A stretch of 64,000 bases of DNA. Source: CAWGXG01 sp963826505. GTDB taxonomy: Bacteria; Chloroflexota; Anaerolineae; Aggregatilineales; Aggregatilineaceae. Below, one piece after another: positions 27,141 through 36,391 of this stretch (its first letter is position 1; each line of letters starts with the position of its first letter). The stretch is taken from positions 764,578-828,577 of the forward strand of contig CAWGXG010000006.1 of assembly GCA_963826505.1 (NCBI GenBank). The letters run 5' to 3'. The translations under genes were made by a program, and so were the position numbers. The notes beneath the pieces were generated by a model. That model did not search any database, was not told where the DNA came from, and saw nothing but the letters and a program-made list of their open reading frames with translations.

Positions 27141-28141
27141 GACGGTTCCTCCTTTGCGACGTCCTGCGGAGCTTTGTCCCGCCGTAAGCCCAGAAAACTT
27201 GGGTGGCGTAGTTTGCCGTCGCGCGTCCATTCGGTGAACTTGACCTCCCCCACCAGCTCAGGCTGGACCCAGTGCACCTCTTTCGACGGCAAGTCATCGC
27301 TGGCAAAAGCGGGCGTCTGGCGCTCGATCCGGGCAAGGCGCTGATGCAAGCGTCGCAGAGTGTCGTCATCGTACCCGGTGCCAACCTTGCCGGCGTAGAT
27401 CAGATCCTCGCCCCTGTAGTAGCCGATCAGGAGCGCGCCAAACCCGATGCGTTTGCCTTGGGGATCGGTGTACCCACCGATCACAAACTCCTGCTGGTTG
27501 ACGCATTTGAATTTGAGCCACTGTCTCGAGCGGCCGTGCACATAGCGGCTGCGCGCGTCTTTGGCGATCAATCCTTCCCAGCCCTTTGCGCATACGTCGC
27601 TGTAATAAGCGTCGCCCTCGGCGTTGCGGTGCGGGGTAAAACGCAGCGGATCGCTGAAATCGATCGCCCGACGCATCAGTGTTTTGCGGTGGCGTAAGGG
27701 AAGATTGCTCAGGTCGCAGCCCGCCAGATAGAGCAAGTCGAAGAGATAATAGAAAACAGTCACCTTACTGTGGTGTATCGCCTGAGTGTCTTCGAGCTGC
27801 ATCCGCTGCTGCAAACGTGCGAAACTGGTCAGGTTGTTTTGGAAGGCCACGATTTCGCCATCCACCACGAAGCTGTCAGCAGACTGTTGCCTGATCGCCT
27901 TGACCAATTCAGGATAGGTGTGATTCAGGCATTTCTGGTTGCGCGAGAGCAGGCGCACCCGATCACCCTGGCGGAAGACAAGGCAGCGCTCACCGTCCAG
28001 TTTGCGCTCAAAAATCCAGTTTTCATCAGAGAACGGCTCGTCAGCCAGCGTCGCCAGCATCGGGTCGATCCACTCTGGCGGATCGCGCCGTTCAAGCCGC
28101 TCACGTGCCTCAACAGGCAGAGAGTCAATGGATGACTTCAT
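27137..28141 (-). CDS. ATP-dependent DNA ligase (LigD ligase-type)
   Basis: A 334-residue ligase. The adenylation lysine is in ERKLDGERCLVF (K47); other nucleotidyltransferase motifs are DSFVVDGEIVAF, CAKGWEGLIAKDARSRY and QWLKFK. The OB-fold C-terminus reads GAYLIGYYRGEDLIYAGKVG-like and LVGEVKFTEW. It is the middle gene of the phosphoesterase-ligase-polymerase order, i.e. a LigD broken into three proteins. The start is three bases downstream of the phosphoesterase stop. It seals breaks in NHEJ or base-excision repair together with the Fpg glycosylase upstream. Confidence 0.93.
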   Translation of the reverse strand: MKSSIDSLPVEARERLERRDPPEWIDPMLATLADEPFSDENWIFERKLDGERCLVFRQGDRVRLLSRNQKCLNHTYPELVKAIRQQSADSFVVDGEIVAFQNNLTSFARLQQRMQLEDTQAIHHSKVTVFYYLFDLLYLAGCDLSNLPLRHRKTLMRRAIDFSDPLRFTPHRNAEGDAYYSDVCAKGWEGLIAKDARSRYVHGRSRQWLKFKCVNQQEFVIGGYTDPQGKRIGFGALLIGYYRGEDLIYAGKVGTGYDDDTLRRLHQRLARIERQTPAFASDDLPSKEVHWVQPELVGEVKFTEWTRDGKLRHPSFLGLRRDKAPQDVAKEEPS

Positions 28142-28144
28142 CGT

Positions 28145-28717
28145 TTACTCCTGTTCCGCGATCTCGTCGAGAGTACGCCCACTCACCACTGATTCCGGTT
28201 CGGTGCTGGTGGGGTTGCGACGGGCATCGGCGGCGTCATCCTTCATTTTGACCAGCAGCCAGCGTTCCTCATCGCCCTGGTTCGTCCGTATCAGTGCGTA
28301 ACCGCCTGTGATTTTTTTGCCTTCCAGCCAGACTTCGACCTGCCCCGCCTCAAGCTGCTGCTCGATGGAAGCCTCTTTCAGGCTGCGGTAAACGCCGGTG
28401 TCCCAGATCAGCATCGTACCGGCTCCATATTCACCTGCGGGGATGGTGCCTTCAAAATCGATGTAATCCAGGGGATGATCTTCCGTCGGCAGGGCCAACC
28501 GCTTGTCGCGCGGATCGGTTGAGGGACCTTTGGGCACCGCCCACGATTTGAGCACGCCGTCCACTTCCAACCGGAAGTCATAATGCAGTGTGCTTGCGTC
28601 GTGCTTTTAAATCACAAAGCGGGGCTGATCCCCGGCTGGAGTTGCATTGTCACCCGAAGGCTCAGGGGTGCGGCGAAAATCGCGTTTATCGCGATAGGTT
28701 TTCAGTTTATCTGACAT
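28145..28717 (-). pseudogene. LigD 3'-phosphoesterase domain protein with in-frame stop
   Basis: From ATG 28717 the frame reads SDKLKTYRDKRDFRRTPEPS and reaches GDQPRFVI. A TAA at 28607-28609 then stands where relatives have a residue such as Gln, directly before KHDASTLHYDFRLE. The remainder (SWAVPKGPS, LPTEDHPLDYIDFEG, IPAGEYGAGTMLIWD) is intact to 28145. The stop removes everything catalytic (the His-x5-His-x-Asp-x-Arg motif) from the N-terminal product. A restart at TTG 28570 would also lose that motif. One base change (CAA to TAA) explains it. Otherwise the gene is first of the LigD trio. Confidence 0.85.
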
Positions 28718-28731
28718 GCGCTGACCTCTCG

Positions 28732-29514
28732 TTATGATCTGCTCTGGCACGCCGGACAATAGTACGCATGGCGACCGGCGATGGTGAGCTGTTCGACTTT
28801 TCCTCCACAGCGCGGACAGGGTGCGCCTGGGTGCCGGTGGGGAATGAGGTAAGAAGCGGGGAATCGGTCGGGATCGGCTTTGAAGTCAATAGCGGTCGTC
28901 AACACGTCGCACAGCGCCTCAAAGACCGCATGCAACAGGCTGGTATCCAGTTCGTTGACAGGCGTTTTGGGATGCAGTCGGGCCCGGAACAGAATTTCAT
29001 CGGAATACACATTCCCGATGCCTGCCAGGATTTGCTGGTTCATCAGGGCCGTTTTTAGCGCGCCGCGCCGCCCGTCCAACTGAGTCTGAAAGCCTTCAAA
29101 GTCTAAGGCCAGCGCATCCGGGCCCAGTTCCTTATCGTCGATCAACTGCTGAGGTGTATCGACCACATTCACCTCACCGAACAGGCGTTGGCAGTCATAG
29201 GCCAGCCGGTACCCGTTCGTAAAGTGAAACAGCAAGCGATCATACTCCGGTTCCTCGCCCAGCGATTTGAAATACTTCAACCGCCCCGTCACACCGAAAT
29301 GCATCGCCAGCCAGACACTGTCTGCCTGAATAAACAGGTATTTTCCGTGCCGCCGGGTGAACTCAAACGCGTGGCTGGTGATTGTGGCCCCCAGCTTTTG
29401 CGGCGTCGTTGCCAGAATGCGCTGGCGCTTCACTTCCACACGTTTTACGGTCTGGTGCAGCGCCGTCGCATCGACATAACGTTTGTAGATTTCCACGTCC
29501 GGTAGTTCAGGCAT
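28732..29514 (-). CDS. mutM: formamidopyrimidine-DNA glycosylase (Fpg/Nei family)
   Basis: Base-excision repair glycosylase/AP lyase of 260 residues. PELPDVE at the N-terminus supplies the catalytic Pro after Met removal and Glu. LDGRRGALKTALMNQQILAG followed by IGNVYSDEILFRARLHP is the helix-two-turn-helix. CPRCGGKVEQLTIAGRHAYY and CPACQ form the C-terminal zinc finger. The residue preceding the finger region and DFKADPDRFPASY vary from classic Fpg, so a Nei-like specificity is possible. It lies just upstream of and co-directional with the LigD trio, forming a DNA-repair operon. Confidence 0.93.
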   Translation of the reverse strand: MPELPDVEIYKRYVDATALHQTVKRVEVKRQRILATTPQKLGATITSHAFEFTRRHGKYLFIQADSVWLAMHFGVTGRLKYFKSLGEEPEYDRLLFHFTNGYRLAYDCQRLFGEVNVVDTPQQLIDDKELGPDALALDFEGFQTQLDGRRGALKTALMNQQILAGIGNVYSDEILFRARLHPKTPVNELDTSLLHAVFEALCDVLTTAIDFKADPDRFPASYLIPHRHPGAPCPRCGGKVEQLTIAGRHAYYCPACQSRS

Positions 29515-29771
29515 AATTCACCTTTCCAGCCTGATCCTACCGCGGCGTATCGGCCTCAGGCAGTGCCACCTGACGGATTTCAAAGCGGCCATGCTGACTA
29601 ACTCAGGATAGGCCATCCGACCCATACGTTTTTCTCCCCCATTTGACCTATGCCAAGATGGCCCAGTTCACTCATTTGACCTGTGATCTTTTCTCCTAAA
29701 CTCAGATCAGTAGAAATGTAGTTGCCTATCGCCAAGGAAGGTGAGGGCGCAGAGAGGAAAGGGATAGCAGC

Positions 29772-30899
29772 GTGACGAAATTACACGAACTGCACCAGCT
29801 CGGCCAATCGATCTGGCTGGATTACATCCAGCGTTCGCTGTTGACCTCCGGCGGCTTGAAAACACGCATTGAACAGGGCGTGCGTGGCATGACCTCGAAC
29901 CCAACGATTTTCGATAAGGCGATTGCCAACAGCGACGATTATGATGCGCAATTCACGGCGCTGGTCCAGCAAGGCGCTGCCGATCGGGAAATTTACGAGC
30001 AGCTGGCGATCAAAGATATTCAGCAGGCGGCAGATCAATTTCTGCCCGTCTACCAGGAAACCGGAGCGAACGGCAACACTCAAACCGCCGGGTTTGATGG
30101 GTATGTGAGCCTCGAAGCCAATCCGCACCTGGCGCATGATACCCAGGGCACGATTGATGAAATCCGGCGCTTGCACGGCCTGGTTGACCGGCCAAACGTA
30201 ATGTTCAAGGTTCCAGCGACGCCCGAGGGCATTCCCGCGATCAAACAGCTGACCGCCGATGGCATCAACATCAACATCACCCTGATGTTTTCCATCAAAC
30301 ATTACAACCTGGTGAGCGATGCCTGGATCTCCGGGCTAGAAGCGCGCCTCCAACGAGGCGATGCGATTAAGGGGGTGGCGTCGGTGGCATCGTTCTTCGT
30401 CAGCCGGGTGGACAGCAAACTCGATCCGCGCCTGGAAGAGCTGGGGTTAGAGAACCTAAAGGGCAAGATCGGGATCGCGAATGCCAAACGCGTTTACCAC
30501 CAGTTCATGCAGGTTTTCGGCAGTGCGCGCTGGCGTCGTCTGGCAGTGCAAGACACGCTTGTCCAGCGCGTTTTGTGGGGCAGCACGAGCACGAAAAATC
30601 CCGCCTACTCCGACACGCTGTATGTAGACAACCTGATTGGCCCGCAAACGGTCAATACTGTTCCGATAGAGACACTCGAAGCAGTGCTGGACCACGGCAC
30701 CGCCGCGCGTACGGTTGACCAGAATCTGACTGATAGCCGCACGCAGCTCGAGCAGTTAGCCAAAGCGGGCATCGATATTGTCGCAGTAGGCGATGAACTG
30801 CAAGTCGAGGGCGTAGAGAAATTCACCAAGTCGTTTGACGACTTGCTGGAGTTCATCGCGCAGAAGCGGGAAACTATCACGGCTTCCCTCGCCAAGTGA
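29772..30899 (+). CDS. tal: transaldolase
   Basis: Cytoplasmic pentose-phosphate enzyme of 375 residues, long-form (TalT/TalC-Actino-like) transaldolase. GQSIWLDYIQRSLLTSGGLK and RGMTSNPTIFDKAI open the barrel, YVSLEANPHLAHDT follows, NVMFKVPATPEG holds the Schiff-base lysine, and ININITLMFS and VASVASFFVSRVDS follow. The C-terminus is DNLIGPQTVNTVP and a helical tail. Start GTG 29772 has GAGAGGAAAGG upstream. It is the first gene of a tal-tktN-tktC set and would interconvert C3, C4, C6 and C7 sugar phosphates. Confidence 0.95.
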   Translation: MTKLHELHQLGQSIWLDYIQRSLLTSGGLKTRIEQGVRGMTSNPTIFDKAIANSDDYDAQFTALVQQGAADREIYEQLAIKDIQQAADQFLPVYQETGANGNTQTAGFDGYVSLEANPHLAHDTQGTIDEIRRLHGLVDRPNVMFKVPATPEGIPAIKQLTADGININITLMFSIKHYNLVSDAWISGLEARLQRGDAIKGVASVASFFVSRVDSKLDPRLEELGLENLKGKIGIANAKRVYHQFMQVFGSARWRRLAVQDTLVQRVLWGSTSTKNPAYSDTLYVDNLIGPQTVNTVPIETLEAVLDHGTAARTVDQNLTDSRTQLEQLAKAGIDIVAVGDELQVEGVEKFTKSFDDLLEFIAQKRETITASLAK

Positions 30900-30914
30900 G
30901 AGAGGACGCATGGA

Positions 30915-31781
30915 ATGGAAATTGCACAAATCTCGACACAGGAACTTGAACATACGGTGCTAAGACTCTGCCGTACGATTTTGGAAATCACCACCAAGGC
31001 CGGATCAGGCCATCCCTCCAGTTCTGTATCCATGATCGATATATTGACGGCGCTTTATCTGGGTGGGGTAATGCGCCATGATCCGCACAACCCCGCTTGG
31101 CCGGATCGTGACCGTTTCATCCTGAGCAAAGGGCATGGCGCACCGGGTCTGTACGCCATACTGGCCGAGGCGGGTTATTTTGACCCAGCGCTGCTGCCAA
31201 CCCTGCGCGAAACGGACAGCCCCTTAGAGGGACACCCTAACATGCGGCGCTTACCCGGCGTGGAAGCCTCAACCGGATCGTTAGGCCAGGGGCTTTCGAT
31301 CGGCCTGGGTCATGCGCTGGCGGCGCGCCTGGATGACCGGGATTACCGCGTGTACGTCCTGATCGGAGACGGTGAGGCCGATGAGGGGCAGATCTGGGAA
31401 GCATCGATGGTAGCGGCGCAGCATCAGGTCGATAACCTGACGGTGATCCTCGACGCTAACGGCTACCAACAAAGCGATTCCGTGCGTGACGTGATGGGCG
31501 TCTTGCACCCATTCGCTGATAAGTGGCGCACCTTCGGATGGCGCGTGTTCGAGATCGACGGGCACAACATGAGCGAGATTCTCGGTACGTTCAGTGTGGT
31601 TTCGCAGATCAAAGGTGCGCCGCAAATGATCGTAGCGCATACCAAGAAGGGGCGCGGCCTGTCACCCTTCGAGCAAGACGACGTGAACCGTAAACACGGC
31701 AAGCCACTCAATCACGATGAGCTGCAGGTCGCGTTGGCTGAACTGGATGAGATGGAAGCCGCGCCGGGACAGGAGCACTAG
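30915..31781 (+). CDS. transketolase, N-terminal subunit
   Basis: Thiamine-diphosphate-binding subunit of a split transketolase, 288 residues. Visible: GSGHPSSSVSMIDILTALYL, the active-site text ILSKGHGAPGLYAILAEAGY, GSLGQGLSIGLGHALAARL and the TPP motif GDGEADEGQIWEAS with N in DANGYQQSD. It is immediately followed by the C-terminal subunit, whose start directly follows its stop. Expected to transfer two-carbon units, for example from D-xylulose 5-phosphate. Confidence 0.95.
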   Translation: MEIAQISTQELEHTVLRLCRTILEITTKAGSGHPSSSVSMIDILTALYLGGVMRHDPHNPAWPDRDRFILSKGHGAPGLYAILAEAGYFDPALLPTLRETDSPLEGHPNMRRLPGVEASTGSLGQGLSIGLGHALAARLDDRDYRVYVLIGDGEADEGQIWEASMVAAQHQVDNLTVILDANGYQQSDSVRDVMGVLHPFADKWRTFGWRVFEIDGHNMSEILGTFSVVSQIKGAPQMIVAHTKKGRGLSPFEQDDVNRKHGKPLNHDELQVALAELDEMEAAPGQEH

Positions 31782-32750
31782 ATGGATATAGGGAAACAGA
31801 TCGGATTGGAATACGGACCACCCACCCGTAACGCTTTTGGCGAGGCGCTGCGCGATTTAGGCGGCGAAAACGGCAATATCGTTGTGCTCGATGGCGATGT
31901 AGGGAATTCTACCCGCACGCACTATTTTCGCGATAAATACCCGGAGCGTTTTTTCAATCTGGGCATTGCCGAAAGCAACCTGATCGGAGTAGCGAGCGGG
32001 ATGGCCGCCTGCGGCAAGGAGCCACTAGCGGCGAGCTTTGCCAGTTTCCTGATGACCAATGCCTACGACCAGATTCGGATGAGCATCGCGTATCCGCAAA
32101 TGAACGTGAAACTGGTAGGTTCCCACAGCGGCATCAGCATCGGCGAAGATGGGCCCAGTCAGATGGCGATCGAGGACATCGCGTTAGCCTCGTCACTGCC
32201 GCACATGACGGTGCTCGTCCCCGCTGATGCCCCGGCGACGCGGGCTGCTACGCGGGCCATGTTTGAACTGGAGGGTCCGGTGTACCTGCGCACCGGACGC
32301 CCCGAAGTGCCGGTCGTGTATCCCAACGACGCGGATTTCGTGATCGGCACGGCTAACCAGCTGCGTGATGGGCGTGATTTGACGATTATCGCGTGCGGGT
32401 TGATGGTTGCTGCGGCGTTGGAAGCGGCGCATACGCTCAGCGAGCAGGACGGTATTCAGGCGCGGGTGCTCGATATGCACACCATCAAACCGATTGATGC
32501 GGAGGCAATTGAGCGTGCCGCCATACAGACCGGCGCGATCGTTACTGCTGAAGAGCATCTGCTGCACGGCGGATTGGGTTCGGCGGTGGCGCGCGTGGTG
32601 GCGCAGAGACACCCAGTTCCTATGCAAATGGTGGGCATCGACGATACCTACGCTGAATCCGGCAAACCACAAGACCTGTTAACCAAGTATGGCTTGATGC
32701 CATCGGATATTATGGGCGCGGCACGCACGGTTTTGGGACAGAAGCCATGA
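31782..32750 (+). CDS. transketolase, C-terminal subunit
   Basis: Pyrimidine-binding and C-terminal domains of split transketolase, 322 residues. PTRNAFGEALRDLGGENGNI is the domain start, ERFFNLGIAESNLIGVASGM holds the catalytic Glu, VGSHSGISIGEDGPSQMAIE is typical, and the C-terminal transketolase domain reads VLDMHTIKPIDAEAIERAA and EEHLLHGGLGSAVA. ATG follows the stop of the first subunit without a gap. Together with transaldolase it makes the non-oxidative pentose phosphate route, into which a completed ula pathway would feed. Confidence 0.95.
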   Translation: MDIGKQIGLEYGPPTRNAFGEALRDLGGENGNIVVLDGDVGNSTRTHYFRDKYPERFFNLGIAESNLIGVASGMAACGKEPLAASFASFLMTNAYDQIRMSIAYPQMNVKLVGSHSGISIGEDGPSQMAIEDIALASSLPHMTVLVPADAPATRAATRAMFELEGPVYLRTGRPEVPVVYPNDADFVIGTANQLRDGRDLTIIACGLMVAAALEAAHTLSEQDGIQARVLDMHTIKPIDAEAIERAAIQTGAIVTAEEHLLHGGLGSAVARVVAQRHPVPMQMVGIDDTYAESGKPQDLLTKYGLMPSDIMGAARTVLGQKP

Positions 32751-32790
32751 GTGAGCGCGCTAAAACAGGAGGAAAATAGGAAGGATTGCT

Positions 32791-33030
32791 GTGGAGTTCT
32801 TTGACGCTAACCGTACTCAATTTGAGATCTTGGCTTATGTGGCGCTGGCAATGCTGTTGGGAGCAGCTATCGGGCTTGAACGGGAACTAGAGGACAAACC
32901 CGCCGGCCTGCGTACTCACATGCTGGTATCTGGCGCGGCGGCCTTGTTTGTCGCGTTGGGATCGGTGATTGTCAAGCGCTTTAGCCCAGAGATTCGTATC
33001 AGATCCACAGCGGGAGTTTTGCCGTCATAA
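32791..33030 (+). pseudogene. MgtC/SapB-family membrane protein, truncated
   Basis: The frame from GTG 32791 (AGGAGG upstream) encodes ILAYVALAMLLGAAIGLERE, LEDKPAGLRTHMLVSGAAAL and FVALGSVIVKRF. This is the typical beginning of MgtC-family proteins with the conserved GLERE and GLRTH motifs. It stops after 79 residues where the family runs to about 150-230. The missing part is not found downstream; the convergent regulator gene ends 17 bases later, so a deletion probably removed it. Confidence 0.8.
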
Positions 33031-33046
33031 AGATCGGGTTGCCAGG

Positions 33047-35371
33047 CTAAAGAAGGGCCAGGTCAATTGCCTGTTCAAGCGTCATGCTGCGCCCACGTTC
33101 CCAAGCAGCAGCAAAAGTTGCTTCATCAAGTTTTGCCCGCACCGCAGCAATGTAGCGGTCGATCTCAATCTGATCACCTTTCTGCTGTGACACGCCCAGT
33201 TCGTCGAGTAGTGCTTCCCCAGCCCCCAGTAAACATGCTGCCCGTTCTGGGTCGCCTTTTGCAGCAATGGGACCCGCCATCGTGGGCAAACAAAGAGTAA
33301 CCCAGAACCATGCCCGCAACTTTATGTAGCTTACAAAAGCCTCCCGAGCACACTGTTCTGATTCATCGAAATCGCCAAGCTCGTATGCTACAAATCCTAG
33401 ATTGCCGAGGCACATCGCGACACGTTGCTCCTCACCCGTTTGCCTACTCAATTCTATGCAATTTCGGTAGCACGCTGCAGCGCGGTGATACTCGCCCTGT
33501 GCTCGGAAAAGTTCTCCCAATACATTCATTGCCTGGGCCATTCCTTTGGCTAGTTTGAGCTCGGTGAAGATGGCTAATCCCTCTTCGCCCAAGGCAACTG
33601 CCGTGTCAAACTCCTCGGCGTTGCCGATAGACTGGCCGCCCAAAAAAGTGAGTGCCCAGGCACTATTGGCCTTGTCGTTCAACTCCCGAGAAACAGCTAA
33701 TGCTTTGAGGCACCAGTCCTTGCCGCGCTCATAATCCCCCGTGAAGTAAGCCATATTGCCAGCAGCATTCAGCAGCCCGGCGTGAAAGTGGCGCGGGACA
33801 ACGGTCAGTTCACCGAGCAGACGTTCAAACCACCTGAGTCCCTCCGTATGGTGACCTTGCATAAACCAAAAGTGCCCAAGCGCCGTAGCAATCCGTATAC
33901 CGATCGCCGGTTCGTCGTTGTCCAACGCCCAAGCAAGGACCAGACGTACGTTGTCATGTTCGATCTCCAGGCGGTTCATCCAAAACTGGCCAGATGGTCC
34001 TCGAAAGGCTGACGCCGCCTGTTCTGCCAGGTCTACGAAATATCCTGCATGACGCCGCCGAATGACCGCTTCCTCCCCGCTTTGAGCTAATCGCTCGCTG
34101 GCATATTCGTAAATCGTGTCCAGGACGATGAACCGCTGCTCGCCTTGCGCGTCTTCTTCCTGCCGGACCAAACTTTTGTAGAGAAGCGATTCCATACCGT
34201 CCAACACTTCCATGCCAAGTTCGGGACCGCAGACCGTCTCCAGTGCGTCCAAGCTGCGCCCACCGCAAAATGCTGCCAACCGCCAGAACAGCCGTTGTTC
34301 AGTGGGCACGAGCAGGTGATAGCTCCAGTCAATCGCGTTGCGCAGTGTCTGTTGGCGCGGTGGGCTGTCCCGCATGCCCAGCGTGAGCGTCGCGAAACGG
34401 CTCTGCAATCGTTCCAACAGAACATGAGGCGTAAAGAGCCGCGCGCGCGCCGCTGCCAGTTCGAGGGCCAAAGGTAATCCATCCAACCGGACGCAGATCT
34501 CGGCCACAACCGCAGCATTGTCCTCCGAAAGTTCAAAGTCAGGGTTGGCCAACTGGGACCGCTGCACAAACAGAAAAACCGCATCGTGGCGCAACATATC
34601 CGATGCACTCTGGGTACTGTTTATGTCTGGGAGTGCGAGAGGAGGAACAGGAAACACTTGCTCGCCCGAGATGCGCAGGATCTCGCGGCTGGTGATTAAC
34701 ACGGTCAGCTCCGGCAGGGCGGAAAGCAGATCGCTCACCAGCGGCGCACCGCTGATGATCTGCTCGAAGTTATCCAGGACCAGCAGCACCCGTTTGCCGC
34801 GCAGATAGGTTTTGAGTGCAGCAATTGAGGCGGCCAAGGAACGTTCCTGACCACTCAGCGCGTCTGCGATGGCCCCGACAATGAAGGCCGGATTGGTGAT
34901 AGGCGCAAGATCGACGAAGAAGACACCATGCGGATACAGGTCAACCAGCTCAGAGGCAACCTGTACGCTCAAACGTGTTTTGCCTACCCCAGCCGGACCT
35001 GTAAGTGTCACGCAGCGTCCTGTGCCAAGCAGCTCTTTGACCGCAGCCCGTTCCGCCTGTCGCCCCACCAGGCGCGTGGCGGGTAACGGCAGATTATGTT
35101 GGGTGAAGTTGAGTGGTGAGATCACGTTGCTAGAGGCTGAAGCATTGACTTGCAACAATCCCAGCTCACCAGCACGGATAACTGCTTCAGCCCGGCTGTG
35201 TACATCCAATTTGCTGTAGACTTGCTTGACATACCAGCGCACGGTTTCCAGACTGACCGTGAGTTCGTCCGCAATGTCGCGGTTGGATCGCCCCTGGCCA
35301 ACTCGCTGAAGGATATCTAGCTCGCGCGGCGTAAAAGTCTCAAGCGGCGGCAGCTCGTGGTTCGTGTCCAT
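33047..35371 (-). CDS. LuxR-STAND (NB-ARC-like)-TPR transcriptional regulator
   Basis: A predicted cytoplasmic regulator of 774 residues. The DNA-binding LuxR helix-turn-helix is at the N-terminus (about 14-75: FTPRELDILQRVGQGRSNRD, ETVRWYVKQVYSKLDVHSRA), the reverse of the usual order. It is followed by a STAND ATPase with P-loop GPAGVGKTRLSVQVA near 120 and Walker B LLVLDNFEQI near 195, and a long TPR-like half with SWALTFLGG, AKGMAQAMNVLGELFRAQGE and MCLGNLGFVAYELGD. It is closely related over the ATPase/TPR part to the regulator at 5875. Start ATG 35371 is preferred over the open extension to 35410. It is divergent from the gene at 35589. Confidence 0.88.
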   Translation of the reverse strand: MDTNHELPPLETFTPRELDILQRVGQGRSNRDIADELTVSLETVRWYVKQVYSKLDVHSRAEAVIRAGELGLLQVNASASSNVISPLNFTQHNLPLPATRLVGRQAERAAVKELLGTGRCVTLTGPAGVGKTRLSVQVASELVDLYPHGVFFVDLAPITNPAFIVGAIADALSGQERSLAASIAALKTYLRGKRVLLVLDNFEQIISGAPLVSDLLSALPELTVLITSREILRISGEQVFPVPPLALPDINSTQSASDMLRHDAVFLFVQRSQLANPDFELSEDNAAVVAEICVRLDGLPLALELAAARARLFTPHVLLERLQSRFATLTLGMRDSPPRQQTLRNAIDWSYHLLVPTEQRLFWRLAAFCGGRSLDALETVCGPELGMEVLDGMESLLYKSLVRQEEDAQGEQRFIVLDTIYEYASERLAQSGEEAVIRRRHAGYFVDLAEQAASAFRGPSGQFWMNRLEIEHDNVRLVLAWALDNDEPAIGIRIATALGHFWFMQGHHTEGLRWFERLLGELTVVPRHFHAGLLNAAGNMAYFTGDYERGKDWCLKALAVSRELNDKANSAWALTFLGGQSIGNAEEFDTAVALGEEGLAIFTELKLAKGMAQAMNVLGELFRAQGEYHRAAACYRNCIELSRQTGEEQRVAMCLGNLGFVAYELGDFDESEQCAREAFVSYIKLRAWFWVTLCLPTMAGPIAAKGDPERAACLLGAGEALLDELGVSQQKGDQIEIDRYIAAVRAKLDEATFAAAWERGRSMTLEQAIDLALL

Positions 35372-35499
35372 AATCGTGTCCTCGTTGATTCCGGCTGCGA
35401 TGGGATACACCGCTGTTCCCTCTAGTATAAGGGTATTTTGTCCCTTCTCTCAGAACCAGCAGAGCATCTCCATGTTGATGTGCTAGAAGATTCCACCCA

Positions 35500-35517
35500 C
35501 AGATCCCCCCAATTGGG
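35500..35517 (+). promoter_or_regulatory. candidate operator shared with 8477-8494
   Basis: CAGATCCCCCCAATTGGG lies in the divergent region between the LuxR regulator and the small gene at 35589. It matches the site at 8477 in 17 of 18 positions. Here the core is the perfect palindrome CCCAATTGGG. A TTCTAAGGTC -10-like element follows about 38 bases further. Confidence 0.5.
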
Positions 35518-35588
35518 TGAAGCATTCCCCTGTGGGTGATGCATTATTCTAAGGTCATCAAATACACAGAAGTCTCAAGGAGATTGAC

Positions 35589-35933
35589 ATGGACTGGGGA
35601 AGATCGGTCGAAGCGGTAGACGCTGCCAAACGGCGGCACAAAGAATGGCAACACGATGCCGATAATTGGCGGGCCGTCCGCGACGCTCGCACTCAGACGT
35701 ACCCGCCGAATGCGGTTGCTGGTCAGCATCGGAGGTTAGCTGCAGGAACTCGCGTCGATCATCTTACATTTGTGGGGCAATTTGTGACGGTTCGCGCTGC
35801 TGGCCCGCCTGCTGATCAGGGTGATATGTGGGCAACTGTTAGGAATGAGTCTGGCGTGACGCTCAGAACCGTTCTGGACACTCATCCACCGCAGTCCATC
35901 ACGCGCGCGGAGCACCGCCCAGTTAGGTACTGA
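35589..35933 (+). CDS. hypothetical protein behind the shared motif
   Basis: A 114-residue frame with AAGGAG before ATG 35589. The N-terminal part is charged and tryptophan-rich (SVEAVDAAKRRHKEWQHDAD, NWRAVRDARTQT); the middle GTRVDHLTFVGQFVTVRAAG looks like a small beta-barrel. No signal peptide and no recognised family. It is divergent from the LuxR regulator and shares the candidate operator with the secreted-protein gene at 8622, so it may be a target of that regulator. The tail overlaps a glycosidase remnant on the other strand. Confidence 0.5.
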   Translation: MDWGRSVEAVDAAKRRHKEWQHDADNWRAVRDARTQTYPPNAVAGQHRRLAAGTRVDHLTFVGQFVTVRAAGPPADQGDMWATVRNESGVTLRTVLDTHPPQSITRAEHRPVRY

Positions 35934-36240
35934 AATCTCCTGTCTCGCTCAAGATCAACACACCATATGGGGCTAATGAAAGATCCCCTGAGTAACGTGT
36001 GCTGCTCACAATATCCTGATAGGTTCCGTCAAGGTGAAATGAGTGGACGTCGGAGGTGTGATTCAAGATGATAATCAACTCCGCTCCATTTTGGACGCGC
36101 CGGGTGACTTCTACGCCTGCTGGTGTCGTCGCCAACGAGCGGATGTGGGTTAACTCAAGCGCCCGGTCGACAATCTTTGTGACGAGCGCACCTGGACTTT
36201 CCCTGAATTGGTGGGCATAAGAAATGTCCAATAAACTCAA
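35923..36240 (-). pseudogene. GH42 beta-galactosidase C-terminal remnant
   Basis: Reads GVEVTRRVQNGAELIIILNH, then SFHLDGTYQDIVSSTRYSGD and LSLAPYGVLILSE. This is the small beta-sandwich found at the C-terminus of GH42 beta-galactosidases. The catalytic barrel is missing, and upstream the sequence turns into transposon debris. The frame's ATG 36240 is probably not a native start. Confidence 0.65.
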
Positions 36241-36257
36241 ATCAGGGAGAAGACGAA

Positions 36258-36380
36258 ATGAGCAAACGAGAATATACAGACGAATTTAAACGCGAGGTGC
36301 TGGCAATGGCCGCGAAAGGGGAGAAAAGCATCTCCGAACTGGAACGCGACCTGGGTATCACGCCGGGCCTGGTCGAAAAT
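36258..36380 (+). pseudogene. IS3-family OrfA remnant
   Basis: SKREYTDEFKREVLAMAAKG and ISELERDLGITPGLV form the N-terminal helix-turn-helix of IS3-type OrfA. AGGGAGAAG precedes the ATG. After about 40 residues the similarity ends abruptly where an opposite-strand fragment begins. Confidence 0.7.
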
Positions 36381-36391
36381 GCGCTCCGCAT

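Noticed and set aside
26238..29514. Complete NHEJ system
   Set aside because: LigD-type polymerase and ligase are present but no Ku gene occurs in the window and the phosphoesterase is interrupted, so completeness cannot be claimed.
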